DNA of 35,058 nucleotides from Lishizhenia sp. (GTDB lineage: Bacteria; Bacteroidota; Bacteroidia; Flavobacteriales_D; Crocinitomicaceae), in the NCBI GenBank assembly GCA_007117055.1, contig SKHH01000282.1, forward strand, positions 1 through 35,058. The letters run 5' to 3'. The notes beneath the pieces were generated by a model. The model did no database searches, was not told the origin of the DNA, and saw nothing but the letters and a program-made list of their open reading frames with translations. This document shows positions 9,511 through 19,169 of this stretch, piece after piece; within the stretch, counting starts at the first letter, position 1; every line of letters starts with the position of its first letter. The position numbers and the translations under genes were made by a program.

Positions 9511-11001
9511 ATGAAATATGTTATTTTATGCGTTATTGCATGTGTTTTTATTGTTTCCTGTGAAACGAAATCGGATAGTGTCAATCTAAAAGATGTGGTA
9601 AATAACTTTATTCAAGAGGAACAAACCCCAGTTTATGGATCGATAGATTTATTTGGAATTATTCAAAAAGCAGGAGTAACTGAACTACCAGTTTTTGGAG
9701 AGTTGATTGAAGAACAATTAGAGTCTATTGGTGCTTCAATTCATATCGATCAGAAGCTTTATTTCGCTATGGATGGAGCGTTGAATGATGAAGGAACCCC
9801 TCAAAACCTTTTTGCTTTTGCAGCAGTAAAGAATAGAGATTCATTGATTGATTTGTTTTCTCGAATGGGCTACTTTTTTGAAGAAGAAAATGGGGTGTAT
9901 TATTCATTTGATATGAATTCTGCAATAGGGTTTACTGAAAGTGTATTGTCTATGGTGACTACAGACTTCGATAAAGACTCCGAAGAGGAAATTCGAAAAG
10001 TAATGTCTAAAATGAAGAGTACAGGCAAAGAAAAGTCAACGGAGGACTTATTTCAGAATCAAGGCGACTTGTTTATTGTTTCAAATTTAGGTGCTGTAGA
10101 TTTTATACCTTCCATAGATCAGGGTATCGTTGACGCAGATGAAATAGAACAAATAAAATCAATGCTTGAAGAGTTGAGGTCGATTACCAATTTGAGTTTT
10201 CTAGACGGGAAATTAAGTTTCACCAATGAATTTGAATTTGGTGATGCCATGGAGGAGTTTATGATTTTGAGCGAAGTGGATCAACAAAAAGTATTGGATA
10301 AAATCGAATTATCTAATCCAATGTTTGCTTTTTCAATGGCATTAGATATTCCAAAATTGGAAAAGTTATTGAAGAAATATAATCCAGATGCGCTAAAAGA
10401 ATTATATGCTTCTTTAGGAACTGCTGGTTTGATTTTGAGAGGACTAGGAGGGGAAGGCATTGAGTCTATTTTTGACGGTTCAATTGTAGCATCATTGGAT
10501 AATATTCAAAGTAAACTAGACCTTACAGAACTCCCAGCTTTTTCTTTACACGCTGGAGTAGGAAAAGCAGGCGAAGTATTACTTGATGTTTTATTAGACC
10601 TTGCTGATGTTGGAGAGATTCAGAAGGATAATAAAGGTAATTACGTGTTTGAAGATATTCTGTTAAAAATGCGCTCAAATGAACTGCACTTAATGAGTGC
10701 TAGTAAGTCCGGAGTTGAAAATGGTAAAACACAATTATTAAATCGTTTCCCTGATTTTGGTAGCACACCAGTTTCTTTTTTCTTTGATATTGAAAAATTA
10801 ATGCGTACCAATCCACAGTTGGTAGATCAGGATTTACGACCAGTTGTAAGCATTATGGATTATTTTACTTTTCAGATGAGTAAGGATAAGGCTTCAATGG
10901 ATTTGTACTTATTGAATAAAAATGAAAATATTTTAAAACAATTGGTGGATGCTTTACAGGAACAACTTCAAGGTTTAGCAGAGGAAGGACTAATGATATA
11001 A
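9511..11001 (+). CDS. Lipoprotein, DUF4836-like
   Basis: 496-aa ORF; lipobox VIACVFIVSC; family assignment is tentative, from general architecture only. Confidence 0.6.
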   Translation: MKYVILCVIACVFIVSCETKSDSVNLKDVVNNFIQEEQTPVYGSIDLFGIIQKAGVTELPVFGELIEEQLESIGASIHIDQKLYFAMDGALNDEGTPQNLFAFAAVKNRDSLIDLFSRMGYFFEEENGVYYSFDMNSAIGFTESVLSMVTTDFDKDSEEEIRKVMSKMKSTGKEKSTEDLFQNQGDLFIVSNLGAVDFIPSIDQGIVDADEIEQIKSMLEELRSITNLSFLDGKLSFTNEFEFGDAMEEFMILSEVDQQKVLDKIELSNPMFAFSMALDIPKLEKLLKKYNPDALKELYASLGTAGLILRGLGGEGIESIFDGSIVASLDNIQSKLDLTELPAFSLHAGVGKAGEVLLDVLLDLADVGEIQKDNKGNYVFEDILLKMRSNELHLMSASKSGVENGKTQLLNRFPDFGSTPVSFFFDIEKLMRTNPQLVDQDLRPVVSIMDYFTFQMSKDKASMDLYLLNKNENILKQLVDALQEQLQGLAEEGLMI

Positions 11002-12048
11002 ATGATGATGCGATTTTTGGTTTTTTGGTTGGTGATGTTTATTATGGCTTGTAATCCGCAATCTAATGAAACATTGGATAGGGAAGAAGAGGAAGCTCAT
11101 ATCATTAAAAAAAGTGATCCCCCTGTTGCAATTGTAATTCATGGTGGTGCTGGAACTATTCTAAAAGAGCATTTATCGGATAGTTTAGAAAAACGATATC
11201 TATTTGTGTTGGACAGTATTATTTCTGCAGGTCATCAAGCGTTAGAAGAAGGAGAAGAAGCAGTAAATGTTGTGATAAAGGTAATCTCAGCTATGGAAGA
11301 TAGTCCTTTATTCAACGCGGGAAAAGGCGCAGTATTTACGAATGACGGTATTAATGAATTAGACGCTTCCATTATGAAAGGTAAAGATCGTTCTGCTGGA
11401 GCTGTAGCTAGAGTAAAATCAATAAAAAATCCCATTCAATTAGCTCATGTAGTGATGGAGCGTTCAAATCACGTTTTTCTGTCAGGAGATGGTGCAGAGC
11501 AATTTGCTAAAAGCCAAGGAATCGAGAAAATAGATCCTGCTTATTTTTTTGTTCAAAGTAGATATGACGCCTTACTTAGGTCTAAAGAAAAATCAAGTGT
11601 GAGCAGTGTAACGCTTTCAGAGGATGAAAAGTTTGGAACTGTTGGGTGTGTAGCGTTAGATAAAAACGGAGATATTGTGGCAGGAACATCTACAGGTGGA
11701 ATGACCAATAAACGCTTCGGTAGAATAGGAGATTCACCTATTATTGGAGCAGGGACTTACGCGGATAATCAAATCGGAGGCGTTTCAGCTACCGGTTGGG
11801 GAGAGTTTTTTATTCGGAATGTTGTTGCCTATGATATATTGGCTAGGATGCTTTATCGTAATGTTGATTTAGAACAAGCCGCTCGAGAAGTTATTTTTAA
11901 CGTACTTGAGCCACATGGTGGTGATGGCGGAGTGGTTTGTTTGGATAAAGATGGAAATGTTGCAATGGTATTTAATACTGCAGGAATGTATCGTGCGGCA
12001 ATTGACGGCAATGGGATAAAACAAGTAGGGATTTATGAAATGGATTGA
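11002..12048 (+). CDS. Isoaspartyl peptidase/L-asparaginase (Ntn hydrolase), predicted lipoprotein
   Basis: 348-aa ORF; lipobox FIMAC, IVIHGGAGTI, NAGKGAVFTNDG, catalytic GTVGCVALDKNGDIVAGTSTGGMTNKRFGRIGDSPIIGAGTYAD. Confidence 0.93.
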   Translation: MMMRFLVFWLVMFIMACNPQSNETLDREEEEAHIIKKSDPPVAIVIHGGAGTILKEHLSDSLEKRYLFVLDSIISAGHQALEEGEEAVNVVIKVISAMEDSPLFNAGKGAVFTNDGINELDASIMKGKDRSAGAVARVKSIKNPIQLAHVVMERSNHVFLSGDGAEQFAKSQGIEKIDPAYFFVQSRYDALLRSKEKSSVSSVTLSEDEKFGTVGCVALDKNGDIVAGTSTGGMTNKRFGRIGDSPIIGAGTYADNQIGGVSATGWGEFFIRNVVAYDILARMLYRNVDLEQAAREVIFNVLEPHGGDGGVVCLDKDGNVAMVFNTAGMYRAAIDGNGIKQVGIYEMD

Positions 12049-12108
12049 TTTCCTTGACAAGTAACCATATAAACAGATTAATACTAACTTTGTAAAAAGT
12101 AATTTTAC

Positions 12109-13317
12109 ATGATACCCTTTTCTCCTCCTAGAATTGATCAATTGATCATCGATGAAGTAACAGCAGTATTACAAAGCGGTTGGATTACCACTGGTCCCCG
12201 TACGAAGCAGTTTGAAAAAGATATTTCTGCTTTCTGTGGAAATAAATCTACGGTTTGCGTGAATTCATGGACAATGGGAATGCAGGTTTTTTTACATTGG
12301 TGGGGAATTGGTCCAGGGGATGAAGTTATTTTGCCTTCTTATACGTATTGTGCTTCTGGAAATGTTGTGTTGCATTCTGGAGCAAAGCTAATTTTGGTGG
12401 ACTGCGAAGAAGGAGGGTTTAATTTATCAATTGATAAGGTAAAAGAGGCAATAACTCCAAGAACAAAAGCTATTATCCCTGTTGATATTGGTGGCTTGCC
12501 TTGTGATTACAATGCTTTATTTGAATTGGTTAACCAGAAAAAAGATATCTTTCAACCATCAAATGAATTACAAGAAAAACTAGGTAGAATTTTAGTTTTA
12601 GCAGATGCAGCTCATTCTTTTGGAGGGATGTATCAGGGTAAAAGAGTAGGTTCTGTCGCAGATGTTTCAGTATTTTCTTTTCATGCTGTAAAGAACCTTA
12701 CAACTGCTGAGGGAGGTGCTATTTGTTTTAATTTACCAGAAACTTTTGATCACGATGAGATTTATCGTGCTTTTTGTATAAAAATACTACATGGTCAGTC
12801 AAAAGATGCCTTAGCTAAAACACAAAAAGGAGCATGGCGGTACGATGTGGAAGAGCCAGGTTTCAAATGTAATATGACAGATTTACAGGCGGCTATTGGA
12901 CTTATTGAACTCAGGCGTTACGAAGGGAATTTACAAAGAAGAGCACATATAATGGAGAGATATCAGGCTGCTTTTGAAAATGAAACATGGGCTATTTTAC
13001 CAAAAATAAAAGACGAAAACAAAACATCTAGTTTTCACTTGTATGGTTTACGTGTAAAAGGAGCCAATGAAAAAATGCGCGATGCGATTATTCAGGAAAT
13101 TGCTGAAAGAGATGTGGCGGTGAATGTCCATTTTCAGCCGCTTCCTTTGTTGACGGCTTACAAGAAAAGAGGTTATGATATAAAAGACTTTCCGAATGCT
13201 TGGAATCAATATCAAAATGAAATTTCTCTTCCAGTATATTATGATTTATCGGATGAAAATCTTAACACTGTAATTAAAGCAGTAAAAGACGCAGTAGAAA
13301 AAATCTTGAACACATAA
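12109..13317 (+). CDS. DegT/DnrJ/EryC1/StrS family nucleotide-sugar aminotransferase
   Basis: 402-aa ORF; FSPPRIDQLIIDEVTAVLQSGWITTGP N-terminus, VLADAAHSFGG and SFHAVKNLTTAEGGAI (PLP Lys). Confidence 0.93.
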   Translation: MIPFSPPRIDQLIIDEVTAVLQSGWITTGPRTKQFEKDISAFCGNKSTVCVNSWTMGMQVFLHWWGIGPGDEVILPSYTYCASGNVVLHSGAKLILVDCEEGGFNLSIDKVKEAITPRTKAIIPVDIGGLPCDYNALFELVNQKKDIFQPSNELQEKLGRILVLADAAHSFGGMYQGKRVGSVADVSVFSFHAVKNLTTAEGGAICFNLPETFDHDEIYRAFCIKILHGQSKDALAKTQKGAWRYDVEEPGFKCNMTDLQAAIGLIELRRYEGNLQRRAHIMERYQAAFENETWAILPKIKDENKTSSFHLYGLRVKGANEKMRDAIIQEIAERDVAVNVHFQPLPLLTAYKKRGYDIKDFPNAWNQYQNEISLPVYYDLSDENLNTVIKAVKDAVEKILNT

Positions 13318-13319
13318 TT

Positions 13320-13913
13320 ATGCTAAAACGACTTTTTGACCTTTTGTTTTCTGCGTTGGTGTTATTCTTTTTTCTTCCTTTTGGATTTGTTATCACTCTG
13401 ATAATTCTGGTTACAAGCAAAGGAGGGGCGTTTTACACGCAAGAAAGAATTGGTAAAAATGGAAAGCCTTTTGGGTTGTTAAAGTTCCGAACTATGCGTC
13501 AAGATTCAGATAAACTGGGAAAACTGACAGTCGGAATGCGTGACCCAAGAATTACGAAAGTAGGCTATTTTTTACGAAAGTATAAATTGGATGAATTTCC
13601 GCAATTTATCAATGTTCTGAAAGGGGAGATGAGCGTTGTTGGTCCAAGACCAGAGGTGAAAGAATATACGGATTTGTACACTGATGAACAAAGAGAAGTG
13701 TTGACAGTTAAGCCGGGTATAACGGATTACGCTTCTATTGAATATTTTGATGAAAATCGCTTGTTGGGAGAAAGTGACAACCCAAAAGAGACGTATATTA
13801 AGGAAATTATGCCTGCCAAAATTCAACTTAACAGAAAATATTTTGAATCTCCAAGCTTGAGTAAAGACCTTGATATAATCAGATTGACATTTTTAAAGAT
13901 GGTAAAAAGATAG
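13320..13913 (+). CDS. Small monotopic sugar transferase (undecaprenyl-phosphate phosphoglycosyltransferase, PglC-like)
   Basis: 197-aa ORF; one N-terminal hydrophobic segment, FGLLKFRTM, KLDEFPQFINVLKGEMSVVGPRPE, VKPGITDYASI. Confidence 0.92.
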   Translation: MLKRLFDLLFSALVLFFFLPFGFVITLIILVTSKGGAFYTQERIGKNGKPFGLLKFRTMRQDSDKLGKLTVGMRDPRITKVGYFLRKYKLDEFPQFINVLKGEMSVVGPRPEVKEYTDLYTDEQREVLTVKPGITDYASIEYFDENRLLGESDNPKETYIKEIMPAKIQLNRKYFESPSLSKDLDIIRLTFLKMVKR

Positions 13914-13934
13914 GGGGCTCTGAACTTTTATAAA

Positions 13935-14153
13935 TCAAGAAGTTTCTTGGTTACTTCTTTTTCGAGAATTCCAGCCGAATAGTTTGTAAATTGGACAAAA
14001 ACTTAAGAGGCTCGTCAATAAAAAAACTGTTCCTATTGTTATAATGGTGTAAGCCAACCACCCATTTAAGATATCAAAAATGAAAAGTCCTATAGCTATT
14101 AAGAAAAGTACAAAGCGAATCAATCGGTCGGTATTACTAATGTTCATGTTCAT
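13935..14153 (-). CDS. Small YgaP/DUF2892-like inner-membrane protein
   Basis: 72 aa; NTDRLIRF...LLTSLLSFCPIYKLFGWNS pattern typical of DUF2892 proteins. Confidence 0.75.
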   Translation of the reverse strand: MNMNISNTDRLIRFVLFLIAIGLFIFDILNGWLAYTIITIGTVFLLTSLLSFCPIYKLFGWNSRKRSNQETS

Positions 14154-14293
14154 AATTCAAATTTAATTTTTTTATTGATACATTGTATTCGCGTTTACAT
14201 TTTATTTTGTTAAAAAGTGATGGATGGTGCAATTTAGAGGTGTGAACTAAATGAGTCTTTTATTTTTCGTAGATTTGAAAAAAATATGTTGTC

Positions 14294-16495
14294 ATGAAAT
14301 TATTATTTGTTTTTGTAATTACGCTTTTTTTCTCGTTTGAACTATTATCACAAGCAGAAACTAATGCCTCGGTTAAAATGTTTAACTTAGAATATAGTAA
14401 TGCGTTAAAAAATAACGACGCCACGGCATTCTCTAAATTAGTTAGGGATTATGAATTAATTAAAATAGACGGTGAATATTTTATTGGGGTATTAGCCCTT
14501 GTTGATGAGAACTTTATTGATCAAACTAGTTTAGCAGATTTAGAAGTAAAAAACGATACTAAAATTGCTGATTTATGGACATTTCGTGTTCCAATTAGTA
14601 AATTCAATTCTTTTTTGAATGTACAAGGAATTAAATATGTTGAAGTGGGAGAGCCTGTTTCAGAAGATTTAATTGATGATTTACCTTCTACACGTGCAGA
14701 TAGTGTTCATGCAGGCCTCGGAGGTTTACTTCAAAGTTATACAGGAAAAGACGTTGTAATATGTGTTATAGATTGGGGGTTTGATTATACACACCCTACA
14801 TTTTACGATACGACTTTTTCAAAACTTCGATTAACACGCGCTTGGGATCAAAATAAATTTGTTGGAACCCCTCCGGAAGGCTACAATTTTGGAGTAGAAT
14901 ATGCGGGAACAGAGGAGTTATTAGCTGCTGGCTCAGATACCACTTATGTTTTCGGTTCAGGTAGTCATGGTGCTCATGTAGCTGGTATTGCCGGTGGAGC
15001 TGGAGCTGGACAAGGATATGTTGGCTCAGCGCCAGAATCTGAATTGATTTTTATTTCGTTACGCAGAGACGCTCCTTCTTTAATCGATGCGTTTTCTTAC
15101 GCCATTAATTATGCAGCATCCGTAAATAAACCTATTGTTTTTAACATGAGCTTTGGATCACATTTAGGGCCTCATGATGGTACATCTTTAAAGAACTATG
15201 GTATTGACATTTTGCATGGTCCAGGGAAGATTTTTGTTGGTTCCGCAGGAAATAATGGTTCTTCTAATGCTAACTTCCACTTGGATTATGATTTTTCACA
15301 AAATCAAGGGGATACGATAACAACTACAGTAAATTTTGACAGTCAACCGGAACAATTCGGACAAACACTTTCCATGTGGGGCTCTGCTCATTCAGATTTT
15401 GCTGTTTCCATTTTATTGGCGTCTACTTCTCATGATTCCGTATATCAAACGCCTTACTACAGCTCGCTGAACGAACCTACTTTCATTGATACAATTTTAG
15501 TAGGAATTAATGATACTTTAATTATTCGTATGCAATCAACACGAAGTTTCTTTTTAAATGATAAACCAAATATTCGATTGGAGATAAAGAACACCTCTTC
15601 CAATAGAGCAGTGTTACATGCAACATCACAAAATACACACTTACATATCTGGAATAATGTTCGCATGAATAACCGTTATACCAATTGGGGTGTTCCACTT
15701 ACGAGTGTTTACCCAGGTTCTTTGGCGGGAAATAATGAATATGGACTAGGTGAGCCTGCTGGAGTAGGAAGAAATGTGATTACAGTAGCTTCTTATAGAG
15801 CGGAACAGTTTGCGCCAAATGGAAATTTATTGTTTGGAAACATTTCTGGTTTCAGTAGTTTTGGCCCTACCGTAGATGAGCGTATAAAGCCAGATATTGC
15901 TTCAACAGGACAAGCGGTGTATTCATCTTTAAATTCATTTGATTATACGAGTAATCCTTCATTTCCTTTTGAGTTTGAGGGTAAAACGTATGGTTGGGCT
16001 TCTTTTTCAGGAACTTCTATGTCTGGTCCTATGGTAGCAGGTATTGTAGCTTTAATGTTGGAAGCACATCCTACGTTGAGTGCTGTTCAAGCAAAAGCTG
16101 TATTGAAAGAGACGGCTCGTTTGGATGATCGTACAGGTGAAATTGGCTCAGAAGGACACTTGCAATGGGGTTGGGGTAAGGCGAATGCTCTAGCTGCAGT
16201 GAAAGCAGTAGAAGTGTTAGCAAGTACCGATGAAATGGAGATGGAACAGTCGTTATTTACGGTATTTCCTAATCCTGCTTCGGATTATTTAACTATTCGT
16301 TTAGACGATGTTCATCAATCGGAAATTTTGGAAATCGAATTATTTGGAATAGATGGAAAAATTTCTAGAAAGTTTGCTGGTGATCAACAGAATGAGATGA
16401 CAATTTCCATTACTGATATTCCTAATGGAGTGTATTATGTAAGGGCGAATACTCAAAATCGATTTGGTATTAAGAAAGTAGTTGTAGCCCACTAA
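14294..16495 (+). CDS. S8 family (subtilisin-like) serine peptidase with T9SS sorting domain
   Basis: 733-aa ORF; catalytic motifs VICVIDWGFDYTHP (D), GSHGAHVAGIAGG (H), GTSMSGPMVAG (S); C-terminal VFPNPASDYLTIRL...GVYYVRANTQNRFGIKKVVVAH. Confidence 0.93.
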   Translation: MKLLFVFVITLFFSFELLSQAETNASVKMFNLEYSNALKNNDATAFSKLVRDYELIKIDGEYFIGVLALVDENFIDQTSLADLEVKNDTKIADLWTFRVPISKFNSFLNVQGIKYVEVGEPVSEDLIDDLPSTRADSVHAGLGGLLQSYTGKDVVICVIDWGFDYTHPTFYDTTFSKLRLTRAWDQNKFVGTPPEGYNFGVEYAGTEELLAAGSDTTYVFGSGSHGAHVAGIAGGAGAGQGYVGSAPESELIFISLRRDAPSLIDAFSYAINYAASVNKPIVFNMSFGSHLGPHDGTSLKNYGIDILHGPGKIFVGSAGNNGSSNANFHLDYDFSQNQGDTITTTVNFDSQPEQFGQTLSMWGSAHSDFAVSILLASTSHDSVYQTPYYSSLNEPTFIDTILVGINDTLIIRMQSTRSFFLNDKPNIRLEIKNTSSNRAVLHATSQNTHLHIWNNVRMNNRYTNWGVPLTSVYPGSLAGNNEYGLGEPAGVGRNVITVASYRAEQFAPNGNLLFGNISGFSSFGPTVDERIKPDIASTGQAVYSSLNSFDYTSNPSFPFEFEGKTYGWASFSGTSMSGPMVAGIVALMLEAHPTLSAVQAKAVLKETARLDDRTGEIGSEGHLQWGWGKANALAAVKAVEVLASTDEMEMEQSLFTVFPNPASDYLTIRLDDVHQSEILEIELFGIDGKISRKFAGDQQNEMTISITDIPNGVYYVRANTQNRFGIKKVVVAH

Positions 16496-16510
16496 TCTTT
16501 TAGATTAAAT

Positions 16511-17212
16511 ATGATGGTGTCCATTTTACGTTGGTCGAGTATTCTTCTAATGGTTGGTTTGATTTATTCCTGCCGCAACGAATCAGTCCCTGAAGTTGCT
16601 TATAAAGGAGCACTGAGGAATGCAATGAAACATAATGACCTTAGTGCTTACGCAGATTTAGAAGATTTTAAAAATCTGTCAAATCTTTATGCGTTGGGCG
16701 CGTTAGAGGGGCTTTCTGGTGAGGTGATGGTTATTAATAGTATTCCGTATGTGTCTCAATCCACAGAAGGTGGAGTGAAGGTTGAAAATAGTTGGGATCA
16801 TAAAGCAAACTTTCTGGTCTACGCACAAGTAGAAGATTGGAAAGAATATGCATTGCCCATCGAGTTAAAAACCTTAAGTCAACTGGCAAAATTTATTGAA
16901 GAATTGGATGTGAAAAAACCAACTCCATTTTTAGTAGAAGGTCTCATTACTTCAGCATCTTGGCATGTAGTGAATTGGGATAAAAATGATAGTATTCATA
17001 CGCATGAAAAGCATATCAAGTCTGGAGCGTATGATACGTTTATCAGTCAACCAGTAACTATACTTGGTTTTTATTCCACTGAACATAAAGGCATATTTAC
17101 ACATCATTCTTTACCAATACATGCGCATGTGAAAACTGATGGCTTGGGGATTACAGCTCATTTGGATGAGGTTGTTTTTGGGGAAAATATGATTTTAAAA
17201 CTACCAAAATAG
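16511..17212 (+). CDS. Acetolactate decarboxylase-like exported lipoprotein
   Basis: 233-aa ORF; lipobox-like LIYSC; LYALGALEGLSGEVMVINSIPYV and ILGFYSTEHKGIFTHHSLPIHAHVKTDGLGITAHLDEV, which has the HxH-x10-H spacing of the AlsD zinc site. Confidence 0.72.
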   Translation: MMVSILRWSSILLMVGLIYSCRNESVPEVAYKGALRNAMKHNDLSAYADLEDFKNLSNLYALGALEGLSGEVMVINSIPYVSQSTEGGVKVENSWDHKANFLVYAQVEDWKEYALPIELKTLSQLAKFIEELDVKKPTPFLVEGLITSASWHVVNWDKNDSIHTHEKHIKSGAYDTFISQPVTILGFYSTEHKGIFTHHSLPIHAHVKTDGLGITAHLDEVVFGENMILKLPK

Positions 17213-17216
17213 TTCG

Positions 17217-17864
17217 ATGGAAGAAGTTTATTTGCAAGAGACATCATTTTTAGATTATTCGAGTCCTCTTATACAAGATTTAATTAAAGAGATTAAGACG
17301 ATTAATGGTCGTAAAGAACAAGCCATTGCACTTTTTTATAAAGTAAGGGACGGTTTTCGCTATGACCCCTATCATCTTTATTTGACAAATGAAGGCTTGA
17401 AGGCGAGTACTATTATGTCAAAGAAAAGAGCTTGGTGCGTGGAAAAAGCGATTGTCTTAGCTGCTGGTTTAAGAGGATTAGAAATCCCTAGCCGTTTAGG
17501 CTATGGAGTGGTGGTCAATCATATTGGAGTGGAAAAACTCACGCATTACTTAAGGAGAGAAGAAATAGTTTTTCATGGGTATGTGGATGTTTATCTTGAT
17601 AATCAATGGGTAAAGACTACACCAGCTTTTGACCCAGGTGTTTGCCGAATTGCAGGTGTGCCTTGTTTGGAGTGGGATGGAGAAAATGATGCCATGTTTC
17701 AAGCGTATAACGGAAATCAACGCTTTATGGAATACATTCATTTTTACGGAACATTTTCTGATGTTCCCTTGGAGTTAATGATTTCAGAAATGAAGAAGTA
17801 CTACCCTCATTTATTTGAAAGGCAGTTGGTATCTAAAGACTTTACACTTGTTTTTGAGGAATAG
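17217..17864 (+). CDS. Transglutaminase-like domain protein
   Basis: 215-aa ORF; candidate Cys in KKRAWCVEKAIVLAAGLRGLEIPSRLGYG, His in VFHGYVDVYLDNQWVKTTPAFD (Cys-His-Asp arrangement). Confidence 0.83.
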   Translation: MEEVYLQETSFLDYSSPLIQDLIKEIKTINGRKEQAIALFYKVRDGFRYDPYHLYLTNEGLKASTIMSKKRAWCVEKAIVLAAGLRGLEIPSRLGYGVVVNHIGVEKLTHYLRREEIVFHGYVDVYLDNQWVKTTPAFDPGVCRIAGVPCLEWDGENDAMFQAYNGNQRFMEYIHFYGTFSDVPLELMISEMKKYYPHLFERQLVSKDFTLVFEE

Positions 17865-17909
17865 CTTGTTTAATCAAACGAGATTTTAGCAAAAAAGTAT
17901 AAAGGTGAA

Positions 17910-18494
17910 TTATGATTTAGGTGACTCAAACAAGTGAGTTTCGATGTAATCAATTAACGCATGAATAATCTTGATGTGGATTTCTTGGGCACGATCAGCA
18001 TATTTACTGTGAGGGGCTCTGATTTCAACGTCACAAAGTTCAGCCATTTTTCCACCGGTTTTTCCAGTTAACCCTACCACTTTAATCCCCTTCTTTTTTG
18101 CTGTTTCTATGGCGTTAAGTACGTTTTTTGAATTACCACTCGTCGAAATAGCGAGTAGTACATCACCACTTCTTCCAACACCTTCAAGGTATCTCGAGAA
18201 AATTTGATCATACCCATAATCATTTGCTACACAAGAAATATGTGATGAATCGGCAATAGCGATAGCGCCAATCGCAGGGCGATCATCTCGGTAACGACCT
18301 GTTAATTCCTCAGCAAAGTGCATAGCATCACACATGGAACCACCATTTCCACAACTTAAAATTTTGTGATCCTCTTTTAGTGCATTCACCATTAGTTGTC
18401 CAGCCTTAGCAATTCGCTTGAAATTTTCTTCATTACTGTTAAATAAGTGTAAAACTTTTTCCGCTTCAAAAAATTGGTCTGCTATTTGTTTCAT
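17910..18494 (-). CDS. gmhA: Phosphoheptose isomerase (SIS domain)
   Basis: ORF 17910-18533, start at 18494 preferred ([14 protein letters not shown]). [55 protein letters not shown] and AISTSGNS. Confidence 0.92.
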   Translation of the reverse strand: MKQIADQFFEAEKVLHLFNSNEENFKRIAKAGQLMVNALKEDHKILSCGNGGSMCDAMHFAEELTGRYRDDRPAIGAIAIADSSHISCVANDYGYDQIFSRYLEGVGRSGDVLLAISTSGNSKNVLNAIETAKKKGIKVVGLTGKTGGKMAELCDVEIRAPHSKYADRAQEIHIKIIHALIDYIETHLFESPKS

Positions 18495-18618
18495 GCTGTT
18501 CAAACAAAAATGATTTGTGAGGTAAAGATACAATAAATAATCATCTCATGAATTGCTTGTTTTTATTAGATTTTTAGGAATTGTAAAAAAGTCTAAAAAT
18601 AAATACAACTAAAATTGG

Positions 18619-18647
18619 TTTGTTTTTTGGTTAGTTTAGTATATTTG
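18619..18647 (+). promoter_or_regulatory. Bacteroidota-type promoter
   Basis: TTTG (18619-18622) - 17 nt - TATATTTG (18640-18647), matching the TTTG/TAnnTTTG consensus, 33 nt upstream of the ATG at 18681. Confidence 0.6.
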
Positions 18648-18680
18648 AAACCTAGAGTGCGCTCTACAAATGAAATTAGT

Positions 18681-19106
18681 ATGAAGAAAATAGGATTAGT
18701 GATTATTTCAATTTTGACCCTTACTTTTGTTAAGGCTCAAGAAATGAATTGTTTTGAACGTTTAGAAAGTGGATTTAAGGAAAGGGGAGCTTATACGGTT
18801 TCAGATGATATTCACCGAAATGTGATTGTTGTATTTTTTGAAGATGACGATACATTTTGTGTTAAGGGTAAGGCAAGAGTAGAAAACGGTACAATTTCTT
18901 CCATTTTTATCTATTATGATGACAACACCTCTGAATTGTTTGACAAGAAATTTTATAATCAGAAGAAACAAGCTCCAACTATTTCAAACGGAATTTCTGA
19001 AATGATTATTACATCTGATAATGAAAAATTAAAAGTGGTATTCGTTGATAAAATTAAACCAAGGAAAAAACAGTTTAAGAAAGCAATTATCCCAGACGAT
19101 TTTTAG
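18681..19106 (+). CDS. Small secreted hypothetical protein
   Basis: ORF 18615-19106; the internal ATG at 18681 gives a clean signal peptide (MKKIGLVIISILTLTFVKAQ), and the promoter lies between the two candidate starts. Confidence 0.75.
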   Translation: MKKIGLVIISILTLTFVKAQEMNCFERLESGFKERGAYTVSDDIHRNVIVVFFEDDDTFCVKGKARVENGTISSIFIYYDDNTSELFDKKFYNQKKQAPTISNGISEMIITSDNEKLKVVFVDKIKPRKKQFKKAIIPDDF

Positions 19107-19130
19107 TCATTTGGTAAATAACACTATTTG

Positions 19131-19157
19131 AAAGCTCCAATTTTTGGGGCTTTTTTT
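19131..19157 (+). terminator. Rho-independent terminator
   Basis: aaagctcc-aattttt-ggggcttt stem (one G-T pair) followed by tttt, 25 nt after the stop codon. Confidence 0.75.
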
Positions 19158-19169
19158 ATTATAAAATTT

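Noticed and set aside
1-18494. Heptose pathway clustering (HldE-like kinase and GmhA in the same window)
   Set aside because: The genes are ~17 kb apart with unrelated genes between; not evidence of an operon.
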